From: Vibrio splendidus
GTDB lineage: Bacteria; Pseudomonadota; Gammaproteobacteria; Enterobacterales; Vibrionaceae
DNA length: 64,000 nt
Direction of reading: 5' to 3'
Assembly (NCBI RefSeq): GCF_003345295.1
Contig: NZ_CP031056.1
Coordinates: 248,001-312,000 of the forward strand
Numbering within the stretch: position 1 is the first letter of the stretch; the number at the start of each line of letters is the position of its first letter. Positions 25,536 to 33,810 of this stretch are shown piece by piece. A program made the translations under genes and the position numbers. The notes below the pieces were generated by a model. That model did not search any database. It worked only from the letters and a program-made list of their open reading frames with translations, and was not told the origin of the DNA.

Positions 25536-27263
25536 ATGGAACAACGCTACGATTATATTATCGTCGGCGCGGGTTCGGCCGGCTGTGTGTTAGCGGATAG
25601 GCTAACGGAAAGCGGTGAACATAGCGTTTTATTACTGGAAGCTGGTGGTACGGATAAGAGTATTTTTATCCAAATGCCGACTGCGCTTTCTTACCCGATG
25701 AATACTGAAAAGTACGCTTGGCAATTTGAGACTCAACAAGAACCGGGCCTTGATGGACGTGAACTGCACTGCCCACGTGGCAAGGTGTTAGGTGGTAGCT
25801 CATCAATCAATGGCATGGTTTACGTGCGTGGTCATGCTTGTGACTTCGACCAGTGGGAAGAAGAGGGTGCTGCCGGTTGGAATTACCAAGCGTGTTTGCC
25901 TTATTTCCGCCGTGCTGAATCATGGAATAAAGGTGGCGATCAATACCGTGGCGACCATGGCCCAGTAGGCACTTGTAACGGTAACGATATGGAGCTTAAC
26001 CCGCTTTACCAAGCATTCATTGATGCAGGTAAAGACGCTGGTTACCCAGAAACACAAGACTATAACGGCTACCAGCAAGAAGGCTTCGGCACCATGCATA
26101 TGACGGTAGACAAGGGTGTTAGAGCCTCAACCTCTAACGCTTATCTACGTCGAGCATTGAAGCGTTCAAACCTGACCTTGAAGAAGGGCATCGTGGCGCG
26201 TCGTTTTTTACTTGAAGCACTCGTCGTAAAAGACCAGTCATCAAAAGGCCAATCAGGTTTGAAAGCCGTCGGTGTCGAGTTTGAAAAGTCAGGCAATACT
26301 CAAGTTGCTGTGGCGAACAAAGAAGTGATCTCGTCTGCGGGCTCTATCGGTTCTGTTCAACTGCTTCAGCTTTCTGGTATCGGCCCGAAAGCCGTGCTTG
26401 AAAAGGCTGGCGTTGAGCTGAAACACGAACTGAGCGGTGTCGGTGAAAACCTTCAAGATCACTTAGAAGTGTACTTCCAATATCACTGCAACGAACCCAT
26501 CACGCTCAACAGCAAGCTTGGTTTGGTCAGCAAGGGCATGATTGGCGCGGAATGGATTCTGACTCGCAAAGGCCTTGGTGCTACTAACCACTTTGAATCG
26601 TGCGCGTTCATTCGTTCTCGCAAAGGATTGAAGTGGCCGAATATTCAATATCACTTCCTACCAGCAGCGATGCGTTACGACGGACAAGCGGCCTTTGATG
26701 GTCACGGTTTCCAAGTACACGTTGGGCCTAACAAGCCAGAGAGTCGCGGTACGGTTGCGATCACTTCTGCTGATCCGCATGCCAAGCCAGAGATCATTTT
26801 CAACTACATCTCGACTGAACAAGATCGCCAAGATTGGCGCGATTGTATTCGTCTGACGCGTGAGATTTTGTCTCAACCTGCGATGGATGTGTATCGAGGA
26901 AAAGAGATTCAGCCGGGTCTGAATATTACTTCCGATGAAGCAATTGATGAATGGGTTAAGCAGAACGTTGAAAGTGCTTATCACCCTTCATGTGGCTGCA
27001 AAATGGGTTCAGATGATGATCCAATGGCAGTGCTTGATGAAGAGTGTCGCGTTCGCGGTGTCGATAATTTACGTGTTGTCGACTCATCGGTTTTCCCAAC
27101 CATTCCAAACGGCAATTTGAACGCCCCGACCATTATGGTTGCTGAGCGTGCTTCCGATTTAATTTTAGGTAAGCCGATGCTCAAAGCGCAGGACGTTCCA
27201 GTGTGGATTGCACCTGAGTGGCAAGAGAAGCAAAGAATAAATAAACCAGTAAGAGAAGCGTAA
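25536..27263 (+). CDS. betA: Choline dehydrogenase
   Basis: 575-residue flavoprotein of the GMC oxidoreductase family oxidising choline to betaine aldehyde at the membrane. The N-terminal FAD motif YDYIIVGAGSAGCVLADRL and the GMC signature GKVLGGSSSINGMVYVRG are present; near the C-terminus SAYHPSCGCKMG carries the active-site His. Length matches BetA of E. coli and other Vibrio. A ribosome site GGGAACTTAAA precedes the ATG. The ending is a little longer and hydrophilic, as usual. Confidence 0.97.
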   Translation: MEQRYDYIIVGAGSAGCVLADRLTESGEHSVLLLEAGGTDKSIFIQMPTALSYPMNTEKYAWQFETQQEPGLDGRELHCPRGKVLGGSSSINGMVYVRGHACDFDQWEEEGAAGWNYQACLPYFRRAESWNKGGDQYRGDHGPVGTCNGNDMELNPLYQAFIDAGKDAGYPETQDYNGYQQEGFGTMHMTVDKGVRASTSNAYLRRALKRSNLTLKKGIVARRFLLEALVVKDQSSKGQSGLKAVGVEFEKSGNTQVAVANKEVISSAGSIGSVQLLQLSGIGPKAVLEKAGVELKHELSGVGENLQDHLEVYFQYHCNEPITLNSKLGLVSKGMIGAEWILTRKGLGATNHFESCAFIRSRKGLKWPNIQYHFLPAAMRYDGQAAFDGHGFQVHVGPNKPESRGTVAITSADPHAKPEIIFNYISTEQDRQDWRDCIRLTREILSQPAMDVYRGKEIQPGLNITSDEAIDEWVKQNVESAYHPSCGCKMGSDDDPMAVLDEECRVRGVDNLRVVDSSVFPTIPNGNLNAPTIMVAERASDLILGKPMLKAQDVPVWIAPEWQEKQRINKPVREA

Positions 27264-27390
27264 GCCTCTGTTATTGGTTCAAAAATAGAAAAAGCAAAAA
27301 GTAACAACAAAAATTAGTCAAAAGTCAGAAGAACTGCTCTTTATCGGTGTTGATATCGAGCAGAAAAAGGAAAGATAAAAAGGAACCATT

Positions 27391-28362
27391 ATGACGACTC
27401 TAAATATTCAGAACATGACCACGAAAACGTTAACAGCACTAGCCATTAGTTCATTTGCATTTGGTGCTAACGCTTCTTTTGAACCACAGCAATGTGAAAA
27501 TGTTCGCTTCGCTGATGTAGGCTGGACTGACATTACCGCAACAACCGCCGTTACTTCTGAACTATTAAAAGGCCTTGGTTATAAAACCAAAACCGACCTA
27601 CTTTCAGTACCGGTGACTTACTCTTCAATGGCGAACGGCGATATTGATGTATTCCTAGGTAACTGGATGCCAACCATGGAAGGCGATATTGCTAAGTACC
27701 GTGAAGCGGGCACGGTTGAAACCGTTCGTGCCAACCTTGAAGGCGCAAAATACACACTAGCTGTACCAAAATATGTGTACGACTCTGGCGTAAAAAGCTT
27801 CGCAGACCTAGCAAAACATGCCGACAAATTTAAAGACCGCATCTACGGCATCGAACCGGGCAACGATGGTAACCGCTTAATCCAATCAATGATTGATTCT
27901 GACGCGTTTGGCTTGAAAGATTTCAGCCTAGTGGAGTCAAGTGAAGCGGGCATGGTATCGCAAGTATCTCGCGCTGCTCGTCGTAGCCAGTGGATCGTTT
28001 ACCTTGGTTGGGCACCGCACCCAATGAACAGCAATGTTGAGATGGAATACCTTTCTGGCGGTGACGACTTCTTTGGCCCTAACTACGGTGGCGCGAATGT
28101 CTACACCAATGTTCGCTCAAACTATCTGTCGGAGTGTTCAAACGTTGGTCAACTTCTACAAAACCTAGAATTCACTCTAGAGATGGAAAACCAGTTGATG
28201 GAAGAGATTCTTAACCAAAAAGTGAAGCCAGAAAAAGCGGCTCAACAATGGTTGAACAACAATTCTCAACAAGTGGAAGCTTGGTTAGACAACGTAAAAA
28301 CACATAAAGGTGAATCAGCGACTCAAGCCGTCACTGAATACCTAAAGCAAGTTAAAGCTTAG
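27391..28362 (+). CDS. choX: Choline ABC transporter, periplasmic binding protein
   Basis: 323 residues. A signal peptide ends near GANA-SFEPQ. The body has the ProX/ChoX/OpuAC fold: VRFADVGWTDITATTAVTSE at the N-terminus, FLGNWMP, IEPGNDGNRLIQ and YLGWAPHPMN, with the Trp and Tyr residues that form the aromatic cage for the trimethylammonium group. AAGGAACC precedes the ATG. Its position after betIBA makes choline, not glycine betaine, the likely ligand. Confidence 0.95.
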   Translation: MTTLNIQNMTTKTLTALAISSFAFGANASFEPQQCENVRFADVGWTDITATTAVTSELLKGLGYKTKTDLLSVPVTYSSMANGDIDVFLGNWMPTMEGDIAKYREAGTVETVRANLEGAKYTLAVPKYVYDSGVKSFADLAKHADKFKDRIYGIEPGNDGNRLIQSMIDSDAFGLKDFSLVESSEAGMVSQVSRAARRSQWIVYLGWAPHPMNSNVEMEYLSGGDDFFGPNYGGANVYTNVRSNYLSECSNVGQLLQNLEFTLEMENQLMEEILNQKVKPEKAAQQWLNNNSQQVEAWLDNVKTHKGESATQAVTEYLKQVKA

Positions 28363-28396
28363 TTCTACCTATCTCAACAGCTACATAAATAATAAA

Positions 28397-28438
28397 GGTG
28401 GGCTTGCCAATTTATCGATTGGTTTGAAGTAGCCCACC
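28397..28438 (+). other. Intercistronic stem-loop between choX and choW
   Basis: 8-bp stem GGTGGGCT/AGCCCACC with a long AT-rich loop (28405-28430) in the 95-bp gap. No T-run follows. Such hairpins after binding-protein genes often stabilise the upstream message so that more binding protein than permease is made. Confidence 0.65.
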
Positions 28439-28457
28439 CATAATAAAAGGCAATATT

Positions 28458-29300
28458 GTGAATTTTATTACGGAAAACAAAATCCCAGTCGGACAATGGA
28501 TGGAAGCGGGTGTTGATTGGCTAACAATCAATGCAGCAGGATTCTTTGACGCTATTTCGATTTTTCTAGAAACCGTCATTATGTTTTTAGTCGATGTATT
28601 TAAGTGGATGCCGCCTGCTCTGCCAATCGTGATGACTGCTGCTATTGCATGGTACTTACACCGTAAACCTTCGCTGGTGATCTTTGTGGTCGCAGCACTG
28701 CTGACTATTCTTAACCTCGGCTATTGGCAAGAAATGCTGGAAACCTTTGTTCTCGTCTTTGCGGCGACAACGATTTCCGTATTAATTGGCGTGCCGGTTG
28801 GCATCATGGCTGCTCACCGTCCTTGGCTCTATACAGTTTTGCGTCCAATCCTTGATTTGATGCAGACAGTCCCAACTTTCGTTTATCTGATTCCAACTCT
28901 TGTCCTCTTCGGCTTGGGTATTGTTCCTGGCTTAATCTCGACCATTATTTTCGCAATAGCTGCACCGATTCGTTTGACCTACTTAGGGGTAACTAAAGTC
29001 CCTGAAGAGTTGATTGAAGCGGGTAAAGCGTTTGGTGCCAGCCGCATGAAATTGCTGATGAAGGTCGAATTACCGGCGGCTCTACCAAGCATCATGGCGG
29101 GTGTAACCCAATGTATTATGTTGTCGCTTTCGATGGTGGTTATCGCCGCTCTTGTCGGTGCTGACGGACTTGGTAAACCTGTTGTGCGAGCATTGAACAC
29201 AGTGAACATCTCACAAGGTTTTGAAGCTGGATTAGCGATTGTATTAGTCGCAATCATCCTTGACCGCTTGTGCAAAACACCAAACCAGAAGGAAGCTTAA
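28458..29300 (+). CDS. choW: Choline ABC transporter, permease
   Basis: 280-residue inner-membrane subunit with about six or seven helices and the ABC-permease EAA loop ELIEAGKAFGASRMKLLMKV, which docks onto the ATPase. GTG is used as start (28458) with AAAAGG upstream, and the first residues MNFITENKIPVGQWMEAGVDW match ProW/ChoW relatives. It ends 2 nt before the choV start, indicating translational coupling. Confidence 0.95.
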   Translation: MNFITENKIPVGQWMEAGVDWLTINAAGFFDAISIFLETVIMFLVDVFKWMPPALPIVMTAAIAWYLHRKPSLVIFVVAALLTILNLGYWQEMLETFVLVFAATTISVLIGVPVGIMAAHRPWLYTVLRPILDLMQTVPTFVYLIPTLVLFGLGIVPGLISTIIFAIAAPIRLTYLGVTKVPEELIEAGKAFGASRMKLLMKVELPAALPSIMAGVTQCIMLSLSMVVIAALVGADGLGKPVVRALNTVNISQGFEAGLAIVLVAIILDRLCKTPNQKEA

Positions 29301-29302
29301 TC

Positions 29303-30514
29303 ATGTCTAACTCTCAGGAAAAAAAGACAATGGACGCGATTACCATTAAGAATCTCGATGTTGTGTTTGGTAATAAATCGAAACAAGCGCTTGAGCTACT
29401 CGACCAAGGTAAAACTCGCCAAGAGATCATTGATGAAACTGGTCAAGTTGTCGGCGTAGACAATGTGTCGCTGACGGTGGAAGAAGGCGAGATTTGTGTA
29501 TTGATGGGTTTGTCTGGTTCTGGTAAATCATCTTTGCTTCGTGCAGTTAACGGCTTGAATGAGATCAGCCGTGGTTCACTAACAATCAAAGACGGTGACC
29601 AACAAGTCGATTTAGCGCAATGTGATGAAGCGACTCTGCGTCATCTTCGTACTCATCGCGTATCCATGGTTTTCCAAAAGTTTGCTTTGATGCCATGGCT
29701 TAACGTATTAGACAACGTGGCGTTTGGTCTTGAAATGCAGGGTGTAGCGAAAGATGTTCGTCGTGCAAAAGCGCGTGAACAATTAGAAATGGTCGGCCTA
29801 GCGGAATGGGAAACCAAATTTCCACATGAGCTTTCTGGCGGCATGCAGCAACGTGTTGGTTTGGCGCGTGCGTTTGCAATGGACACCGACATTCTATTGA
29901 TGGATGAACCGTTTTCGGCGCTTGATCCACTGATTCGTGCTCAGCTGCAAGATGAATTGATCACGCTGCAAAATAAACTCAACAAAACGATTCTGTTCGT
30001 GAGTCACGACCTAGATGAAGCACTGAAAATTGGTAATAACATTGCGATCATGGAGTCAGGCAAACTGATTCAACACGGTAAGCCTGAAGAGATCGTACTG
30101 ACGCCAAAAACCGAATACGTAAAAGACTTCGTTGCTCACACCAATCCATTGAATGTGCTTAAAGGTCGCTCTTTAATGCAGCCTCTTGATTCACTGACGC
30201 AAGAAAATGAAAGCTGGAAGATCTGCGATTCTAAAGATCTCTGGATTGAACAGAATGAAGGTGCTTTATCGGTGAAAGGTGAATCTACCTTGGCGCTTGT
30301 TGAGTGGAGCGAGTCTGACGACCTAACCGCGATTAACGCGTCTAGTGTGGTAGTGGCAAGCCCGGAGATTGGTATGCGTGATGCGATTAAGCTTAAGCAG
30401 ATCAGTAACCACCCAATTCTGTTGGTTGAAAACAATCAATTGGTAGGGATTTTGGATAACAGCGAGTTTTACAACGCGCTAACGGGTAACTTTCAGATGA
30501 ATACAGCCGCGTAA
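29303..30514 (+). CDS. choV: Choline ABC transporter, ATP-binding protein
   Basis: 403-residue ATPase of the glycine betaine/choline (ProV/OpuAA) class. Walker A GLSGSGKSS, Q-loop VFQKFALMPW, signature LSGGMQQR, Walker B ILLMDEPFSALD and H-loop FVSHD are all present. The C-terminal 130 residues are a weak CBS-type regulatory region ending GILDNSEFYNAL. The ATG at 29303 is chosen because GAAGGAAG lies before it; an in-frame ATG at 29270 would overlap choW. Last gene of the bet-cho operon. Confidence 0.95.
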   Translation: MSNSQEKKTMDAITIKNLDVVFGNKSKQALELLDQGKTRQEIIDETGQVVGVDNVSLTVEEGEICVLMGLSGSGKSSLLRAVNGLNEISRGSLTIKDGDQQVDLAQCDEATLRHLRTHRVSMVFQKFALMPWLNVLDNVAFGLEMQGVAKDVRRAKAREQLEMVGLAEWETKFPHELSGGMQQRVGLARAFAMDTDILLMDEPFSALDPLIRAQLQDELITLQNKLNKTILFVSHDLDEALKIGNNIAIMESGKLIQHGKPEEIVLTPKTEYVKDFVAHTNPLNVLKGRSLMQPLDSLTQENESWKICDSKDLWIEQNEGALSVKGESTLALVEWSESDDLTAINASSVVVASPEIGMRDAIKLKQISNHPILLVENNQLVGILDNSEFYNALTGNFQMNTAA

Positions 30515-30557
30515 AATTTCGTTTTCCAGCTTGGAGATTAGGGCTGATTTTTTATTG

Positions 30558-30583
30558 GGTGGAGAGGGTTAAGTCTCTCTACC
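30558..30583 (+). terminator. Weak hairpin after choV
   Basis: A 9-bp stem GGTGGAGAG/CTCTCTACC (one G-U pair), 8-nt loop, without a proper U-run. It may end the bet-cho transcript. The 362-bp gap 30515-30876 otherwise holds AT-rich DNA and the inverted repeat at 30775-30841. Confidence 0.5.
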
Positions 30584-30774
30584 TCTATGATTATTAAAAT
30601 ATATTATTCTTTGAACTGGTATTCTCTGATTCATTATTTTTGCCTTCATTGAAGCTTTCATTCCCCCTTCATTAAGTAAAAGTGCCGTACCACGCAAGTT
30701 TAGTGGTATAGAAAAGATTGAGAATAGTATGAACATCAGTACAATGCGGAAAAATCAATGAAGTAATTTATCAA

Positions 30775-30841
30775 TTTACAGTGTAATTCGAGCGCGCGTG
30801 ACGTAATCACTCGAGACATTTCATCGCTTCGACACTGTAAA
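30775..30841. promoter_or_regulatory. Inverted repeat upstream of the MarR gene, possible operator pair
   Basis: TTTACAGTGT (30775-30784) and ACACTGTAAA (30832-30841) are exact complements 47 bp apart, ending 35 bp before the MarR start. The spacing is long for a single operator; two half-sites bridged by a loop, or a transcript hairpin, are possible. Confidence 0.5.
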
Positions 30842-30876
30842 ACCATTCACAGTATATTAGTACAAAGGTCTGCATC

Positions 30877-31359
30877 TTGGACAAACATGACGAAATCCTG
30901 GTCGCTATTCGCCAAATTATTCGCGCTATCGATTTACACTCGAAGAAGCTGAGTAAAGAGTATGGTTTGACTGGCCCTCAATTAATCTTAATGAGAGCAA
31001 TCCAAGAAATGGGTAATGTGACGATCAAAGAATTGTCTAATCAGACCAATGTAAGCCAAGCAACGACGACGACGATCATCGACCGTCTAGAGTTAAATGG
31101 CTATGTACAACGAGTACGCAGTTCATCGGACCGCCGCAAAGTACACGCGAACCTGACTGAAAAAGGTCAAGAGTTGCTAAACAATGCGCCACCGCCGCTG
31201 CAAGATAACTTCGTGAAAAAATTCCAAAACCTAGAGACGTGGGAGCAAAGCTTACTGCTTTCTTCTATGCAGCGTGTATCAGCAATGATGAACGCAGAAG
31301 ACATCGACGCTGCTCCAGTGCTTCAGCTTGAAGGCATTGCAAACGTAGCCAAAAGCTAA
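30877..31359 (+). CDS. MarR-family transcriptional regulator
   Basis: 160 residues beginning at TTG 30877 with AAAGG upstream; no ATG or GTG in frame fits better. A winged helix-turn-helix is clear: VTIKELSNQTNVSQATTTTIIDRLELNGYVQRVRSSSDRRKVHANLTEKGQEL, including the conserved wing D-R-R-K. The protein ends with an extra Ala/Asp-rich tail. It lies between the choline operon and the aldehyde dehydrogenase cluster, with its own terminator, so it forms a separate unit. Vibrios often carry a MarR gene next to choXWV, so it may regulate choline genes, but no evidence in this sequence ties it to either neighbour. Confidence 0.9.
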   Translation: MDKHDEILVAIRQIIRAIDLHSKKLSKEYGLTGPQLILMRAIQEMGNVTIKELSNQTNVSQATTTTIIDRLELNGYVQRVRSSSDRRKVHANLTEKGQELLNNAPPPLQDNFVKKFQNLETWEQSLLLSSMQRVSAMMNAEDIDAAPVLQLEGIANVAKS

Positions 31360-31407
31360 CGTTAGTTTTAAATTATCTATTTAAAACAAAAACTTAAAGA
31401 GTTATTA

Positions 31408-31433
31408 AATGGTCGCATTAAGCGGCCATTTTT
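31408..31433 (+). terminator. Rho-independent terminator after the MarR gene
   Basis: 9-bp stem AATGGTCGC/GCGGCCATT (one G-U), loop ATTAA, followed by TTT. Confidence 0.8.
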
Positions 31434-31579
31434 GATCTAACTATGTAAAATTTCTCGTTATACCGCCTATTCGCTACGCCCTTCTATTTTAAATCTCCCT
31501 GGGTTTTAACCCTACGTTGTAATCACCCTATTTATTTGTATTCAAAAATGCATTGACGATTCTCTGACAATAAAGATGT

Positions 31580-31593
31580 AGACCGACCGGTCT
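31580..31593. promoter_or_regulatory. TetR-type operator, copy 1 (aldehyde dehydrogenase promoter)
   Basis: AGACCG-AC-CGGTCT, perfect 6-bp arms with 2-bp centre, 43 bp before the aldehyde dehydrogenase start. A TTGACG box lies 20 bp upstream of TAGACC with an ATGTAG at 17-bp spacing, so the operator would cover the -10 region and transcription start. The same motif recurs at 33752-33765 and, diverged, at 39590-39606 before the tetR gene. Confidence 0.78.
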
Positions 31594-31635
31594 GATTTGT
31601 ATTATTGTGTGCTCATCTTAACCACGAGGTGATGT

Positions 31636-33051
31636 ATGAAATACGAATTGACGCCAACACAAATGACCATGACGTTGAACAACATGCAGGGAGCTTTTGC
31701 ACAGAACCCGATGCCAGCGGTATCGGTGAGAATTGAGCAGTTGCTTGCACTTAAATCTGCGCTTATCGATTACACAGATCGTTTGTGTTCAGCCGTGAGT
31801 GAGGACTATGGTCACCGCAGTCGACAAGACACTTTGATGGCCGACATATTGCCTTGTATCGGAAATATCGATCACAGCATTGAGTGTTTACCTCATTGGT
31901 CGACATCTTCGATTCGTCATTCCGGCCCTTTGCTTTCAACCTCTCGTGTTGAAGTGGTTTATCAACCCAAAGGCGTTGTCGGGATCATTGCTCCGTGGAA
32001 CTTCCCAATCATGTTATCCGTCGGCCCGCTTATTTCGGCGTTGGCAGCGGGCAATCGCGCCATGATCAAGATGAGTGAATTTACCCCAGCGACGAACCAA
32101 GTATTAAGAGCGCTATTGGCAGAAGTTTTCCATGCCGATGAGGTGTGCTTGGTTGAAGGTGAGGTAGAAATCGCAGCCGCATTTTCGGCGTTGCCGTTTG
32201 ATCATCTTCTGTTTACGGGGTCAACCCAAGTGGGTCGCCAAGTGATGAGGTCAGCGGCTGACACGCTAACTCCAGTCACGCTAGAGCTAGGCGGTAAGTC
32301 ACCAGTTATCGTTGCAGAAGACATGCCAATTGATATCGCGGTTGAGCGAATCATTTATGGTAAGAGCCTCAATAACGGGCAGGTGTGTGTGGCTCCTGAC
32401 TATGTATTGCTACCTGAAGGGAAAGTTGAATCTTTCATTCAAGAGTATAAAAAACAGTACCAATTGCTGTTCGATGAAGGGGTGTATTCCGAGAGTTTGA
32501 CGTCCCTAATCAATCCTCGTCAATGCGACCGGATAGTGGGTTTGTTGAATGAAGAACGACAAGCTGGAACGCGAACCGTCGCTTGCCATGACGAAGCGAT
32601 GGACTTAGATAACCACCGCTTGGTGACGCACCTGATTGTTGAACCAAGCCTGTCATCCAAGGTGATGAACGAAGAGATTTTCGGCCCACTATTACCCTTG
32701 ATTACGTATCGCAATATCGAAGAGGCGCTCCAAGTCATCAATAGCAAACCAAGGCCGTTAGCACTCTACCTGATGAGCTTTGATTTGAGTTTACAGGCTC
32801 AGGTTAAGCACCAAGTTCATTCCGGCGGAATGTGTATCAATGACTGTGTTTTCCATCTAGCGGTTGATGACGCGCCGTTTGGTGGCATTGGTGAATCAGG
32901 GCAGGGCAATTATCACGGTAAAGAAGGTTTCCTTACCTTCTCCCATGCCAAAACAGTCTTGGAAACAGGCTTAGACCATCGAGTTAAGTATCTGTTTTCA
33001 AAAGAAGACAACGAATTAAAGACCGCAGTGATGAGCATGCTTGGTAAGTAA
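31636..33051 (+). CDS. NAD(P)-dependent aldehyde dehydrogenase, coniferyl-aldehyde dehydrogenase type
   Basis: 471 residues. Catalytic Glu in LELGGKSPVIVAED and catalytic Cys in NNGQVCVAPDY; IAPWNFPIMLSVGPL is the usual nucleotide-site loop. The short N-terminus and the C-terminal extension with SHAKTV fit the coniferyl-aldehyde/fatty-aldehyde branch (CalB, YwdH-like), not BetB. ATG at 31636 follows GAGGTG. Its promoter carries the TetR-type operator shared with the iron alcohol dehydrogenase, so it is expected to oxidise the aldehyde made by that enzyme. It is cotranscribed with the four-helix membrane protein 85 bp downstream. Confidence 0.9.
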   Translation: MKYELTPTQMTMTLNNMQGAFAQNPMPAVSVRIEQLLALKSALIDYTDRLCSAVSEDYGHRSRQDTLMADILPCIGNIDHSIECLPHWSTSSIRHSGPLLSTSRVEVVYQPKGVVGIIAPWNFPIMLSVGPLISALAAGNRAMIKMSEFTPATNQVLRALLAEVFHADEVCLVEGEVEIAAAFSALPFDHLLFTGSTQVGRQVMRSAADTLTPVTLELGGKSPVIVAEDMPIDIAVERIIYGKSLNNGQVCVAPDYVLLPEGKVESFIQEYKKQYQLLFDEGVYSESLTSLINPRQCDRIVGLLNEERQAGTRTVACHDEAMDLDNHRLVTHLIVEPSLSSKVMNEEIFGPLLPLITYRNIEEALQVINSKPRPLALYLMSFDLSLQAQVKHQVHSGGMCINDCVFHLAVDDAPFGGIGESGQGNYHGKEGFLTFSHAKTVLETGLDHRVKYLFSKEDNELKTAVMSMLGK

Positions 33052-33083
33052 ATCATTTCTGTTATTACTCAGTTTATCTACAC

Positions 33084-33138
33084 GAAGTTATTTATAAGAA
33101 ATTATTTTTACGACGTTATTTTAAGAGGTTATTTTTAT
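33084..33138 (+). repeat. Degenerate 14-bp tandem repeat, four units, ending on a start codon
   Basis: Units begin at 33084, 33098, 33112 and 33125 with the pattern GA(A/C/G)(G/A)TTATTTTTA. The last unit supplies the AGAGG ribosome site and the first bases of the ATG of the next gene. It fills most of the gap after the aldehyde dehydrogenase. Confidence 0.6.
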
Positions 33139-33580
33139 GTTAGAACGATTTTTTGAACGAACGATGAAAGCGTATTTGATGGTTACAGGATTCTTAACCG
33201 CAACCGCTTTCTCTACTTTCCTTGCGCCTGATTGGAGTATGCAAACGCTGTTCTCGTACAACGATACGATGATGGTGAACAAAGAGTATCTTATGGGCAC
33301 CTATCAACACTGGGGAGTCATGGTTGGCTGTATTGGTGTGTTGTTGATGTTCTCGGCGAAGTACAAATCGCTGCGTACTTCGACCATGATTTACAGTGCA
33401 TTTGAGAAGTCGATGTTTGTGGGCATATTCTTATACAACGTATGTATCAACGATTATGAGTGGTTTTACGGTTGGAGCGGTGTGTTTGCGCTCGATGGAT
33501 TTGTGACTGTCTACTCTTTAGTTTACCTGTATTACTACCTCACTAGAGACAAAAGCAAGGTGCCAGCTCATCTTCGTTAA
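33137..33580 (+). CDS. Four-helix membrane protein of unknown function
   Basis: 147 residues with about four hydrophobic segments (YLMVTGFLTATAFSTFLA, HWGVMVGCIGVLLMFSA, FEKSMFVGIFLYNVC, GVFALDGFVTVYSLVYLYYYL) and a basic C-terminus. ATG at 33137 has AGAGG 8 nt upstream. It lies 85 bp after the aldehyde dehydrogenase, with no terminator between and a strong one after, so the two form an operon under the TetR-type operator. I do not recognise a family. It might be a membrane partner or electron-transfer-neutral helper for alcohol or aldehyde handling, but nothing in it shows this. Confidence 0.78.
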   Translation: MLERFFERTMKAYLMVTGFLTATAFSTFLAPDWSMQTLFSYNDTMMVNKEYLMGTYQHWGVMVGCIGVLLMFSAKYKSLRTSTMIYSAFEKSMFVGIFLYNVCINDYEWFYGWSGVFALDGFVTVYSLVYLYYYLTRDKSKVPAHLR

Positions 33581-33610
33581 TAGTTAATAGTTAATAGTTA
33601 ATAGTTAATA
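33576..33610. repeat. Heptanucleotide tandem repeat (GTTAATA)x5 on a stop codon
   Basis: Five perfect copies of GTTAATA. The first copy contains the TAA stop (33578-33580) of the four-helix membrane protein. Copy number may vary between strains through slippage without altering the protein. Confidence 0.9.
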
Positions 33611-33669
33611 AGTTGCTCATGGTGAGTCAATGATACTTGTTTAATGATCACTCACTAACTTATTACTAC

Positions 33670-33692
33670 AGCCCGCATTTGCGGGCTTTTTT
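33670..33692 (+). terminator. Rho-independent terminator of the aldehyde dehydrogenase operon
   Basis: Perfect 8-bp stem AGCCCGCA/TGCGGGCT, 2-nt loop, followed by a T-run. Confidence 0.92.
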
Positions 33693-33751
33693 CGTTTTGG
33701 GGCAATGATCCATAAAGATCTTAATTGACATATCTTTGACATTAACATTCT

Positions 33752-33765
33752 AGACCGACCGGTTT
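33752..33765. promoter_or_regulatory. TetR-type operator, copy 2 (iron alcohol dehydrogenase promoter)
   Basis: AGACCG-AC-CGGTTT, one base from a perfect palindrome, 46 bp before the alcohol dehydrogenase start. TTGACA at 33726 is 17 bp from TTCTAG, the same arrangement as at copy 1, so a bound repressor would block the -10 and start. Confidence 0.78.
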
Positions 33766-33810
33766 GTATTGGTTATTGTTTAGTCATCAACTAGAAATGA
33801 GGTAAATACC

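Noticed and set aside
33576..33610. CRISPR-like array at the heptanucleotide repeat
   Set aside because: Units are contiguous with no spacers and far too short; no cas genes are in the window.
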